Assembly: GCF_028640845.1 (NCBI RefSeq)
Contig: NC_080541.1
Coordinates: 179,840,502-179,904,501 of the forward strand
Reading direction: 5' to 3'
Length of the DNA: 64,000 bases
Source: Ahaetulla prasina
Taxonomy: Eukaryota > Chordata > Lepidosauria > Squamata > Colubridae
Under the pieces are notes generated by a model. It did not search any database. It was given only the letters and a program-made list of their open reading frames with translations, and had not been told where the DNA came from. This document shows, piece by piece, positions 63,401 through 64,000 of this stretch (the stretch's first letter is position 1; each line of letters begins with the position of its first letter). Both the position numbers and the translations under genes were made by a program.

Positions 63401-64000
63401 ATTAAACTAGTTTACAGTATGTATTTCTAGCTTAGTTTCTCAATTAAAATCCTGAGAGGAAAAGTTGTGATCATACTCTTTTTAGTTAGGACAAGTATCA
63501 ACTGTGTTAGGTAACAGTTGGTATGCATTTGTATATATATTTCTAACAACACTATTGTACATGGTTGAGTTAAATAATATATAGCAGCAGAAATAATTCT
63601 AATTAGTTAATGAAATATACTTAAAATATTAAGAAAATGCTATATTTAGTAAACCTAAAATCTTATCTGTCTTAATTATCTTCTGCAATGTTTAAATTTA
63701 AAATTAAAATTTGCAGTTTATGTATTGCAGAACTTTCAGTTTTTGAATACTTATTAATCCATCTGCAACTAAATACTTATCTGAAAAAAATTACAATTCA
63801 GACAAATCATGTAATTATGTCCATGGGATAATATATATATATATATATTGGGATATGTGAAAAAAGTGTATTTAGTATCAGGGAATCTGTGTCCTTATGT
63901 ATAATTTGATGACAATTTACTTTTTCACCTTTCCTTACCCTCTTGTCCATGAATTGTATTTTTTTCAAATTTGTGTTTTGTAACAAATCAATGTTTATAT
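60461..64000 (+). other. SORT1: SORT1 intron 1 (partial)
   Basis: CpG-rich for the first about 250 bp, then AT-rich. I found no second SORT1 exon (expected to begin with the HVFDDL region) up to the window end. Contents: a short telomere-like TTAGGGGTTAGGGTTAGGG (61451-61469) and a (TA)n run at 63830-63849. The small frames have no recognisable content. Confidence 0.7.
63830..63849. repeat. (TA)n microsatellite
   Basis: About ten TA units in SORT1 intron 1. Confidence 0.85.

Overview
The window is vertebrate nuclear DNA: AT-rich, intron-containing, and packed with interspersed repeats. The repeat mix (tRNA-derived SINEs of the Sauria/Squam type, CR1, L2-like and L1 LINE pieces, Tigger-like elements, and many short hAT elements with clear 8-bp target duplications) points to a squamate reptile, most likely a snake. 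That species call is inference. The gene content is direct: three genes can be read exon by exon.

Layout. (1) 5766-17948, minus strand: SYPL2 (mitsugumin-29), complete, six coding exons, 257 codons. (2) 31522-45826, plus strand: PSMA5 (20S proteasome subunit alpha 5), complete, nine coding exons, 241 codons. (3) 60257-60460, plus strand: first coding exon of SORT1 (sortilin), with the rest of the gene beyond the right edge. The order SYPL2(-) PSMA5(+) SORT1(+) is the human 1p13.3 order SORT1-PSMA5-SYPL2 read from the other side, so this is an ordinary conserved synteny block. The genes are not functionally linked: SYPL2 is a four-pass membrane protein of the muscle triad, PSMA5 a housekeeping proteasome subunit, SORT1 a sorting receptor. 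Each begins in a CpG-rich island (about 17.88-18.37, 31.20-31.83 and 59.65-60.56 kb).

Everything else is introns and intergenic DNA shaped by transposons. I resolved several insertions to the base by their target-site duplications: hAT elements at 340-616, 14143-14547, 21238-21810, 22203-22541, 27328-27462, 29815-30179, 47874-48293, 50932-51328, 56462-56671 and 59458-59592; TA-flanked elements at 4829-5181, 46159-46541, 46597-46988, 52536-52670, 53209-53343 and 59022-59384; and an L1-derived insertion at 42421-44241 inside a PSMA5 intron that has a 5' leader and ORF1 but no ORF2.

No previously undescribed multi-gene system is visible. The most interesting items are the ORF2-less L1 ('half-L1') insertion; a 1.5-kb tandem duplication whose breakpoints fall in two different hAT elements at a shared 9-base word and whose parts differ strongly in divergence; a very short sortilin propeptide; an inverted SINE pair next to PSMA5 exon 3; and a possible upstream alternative first exon for SYPL2 near 23.2 kb.
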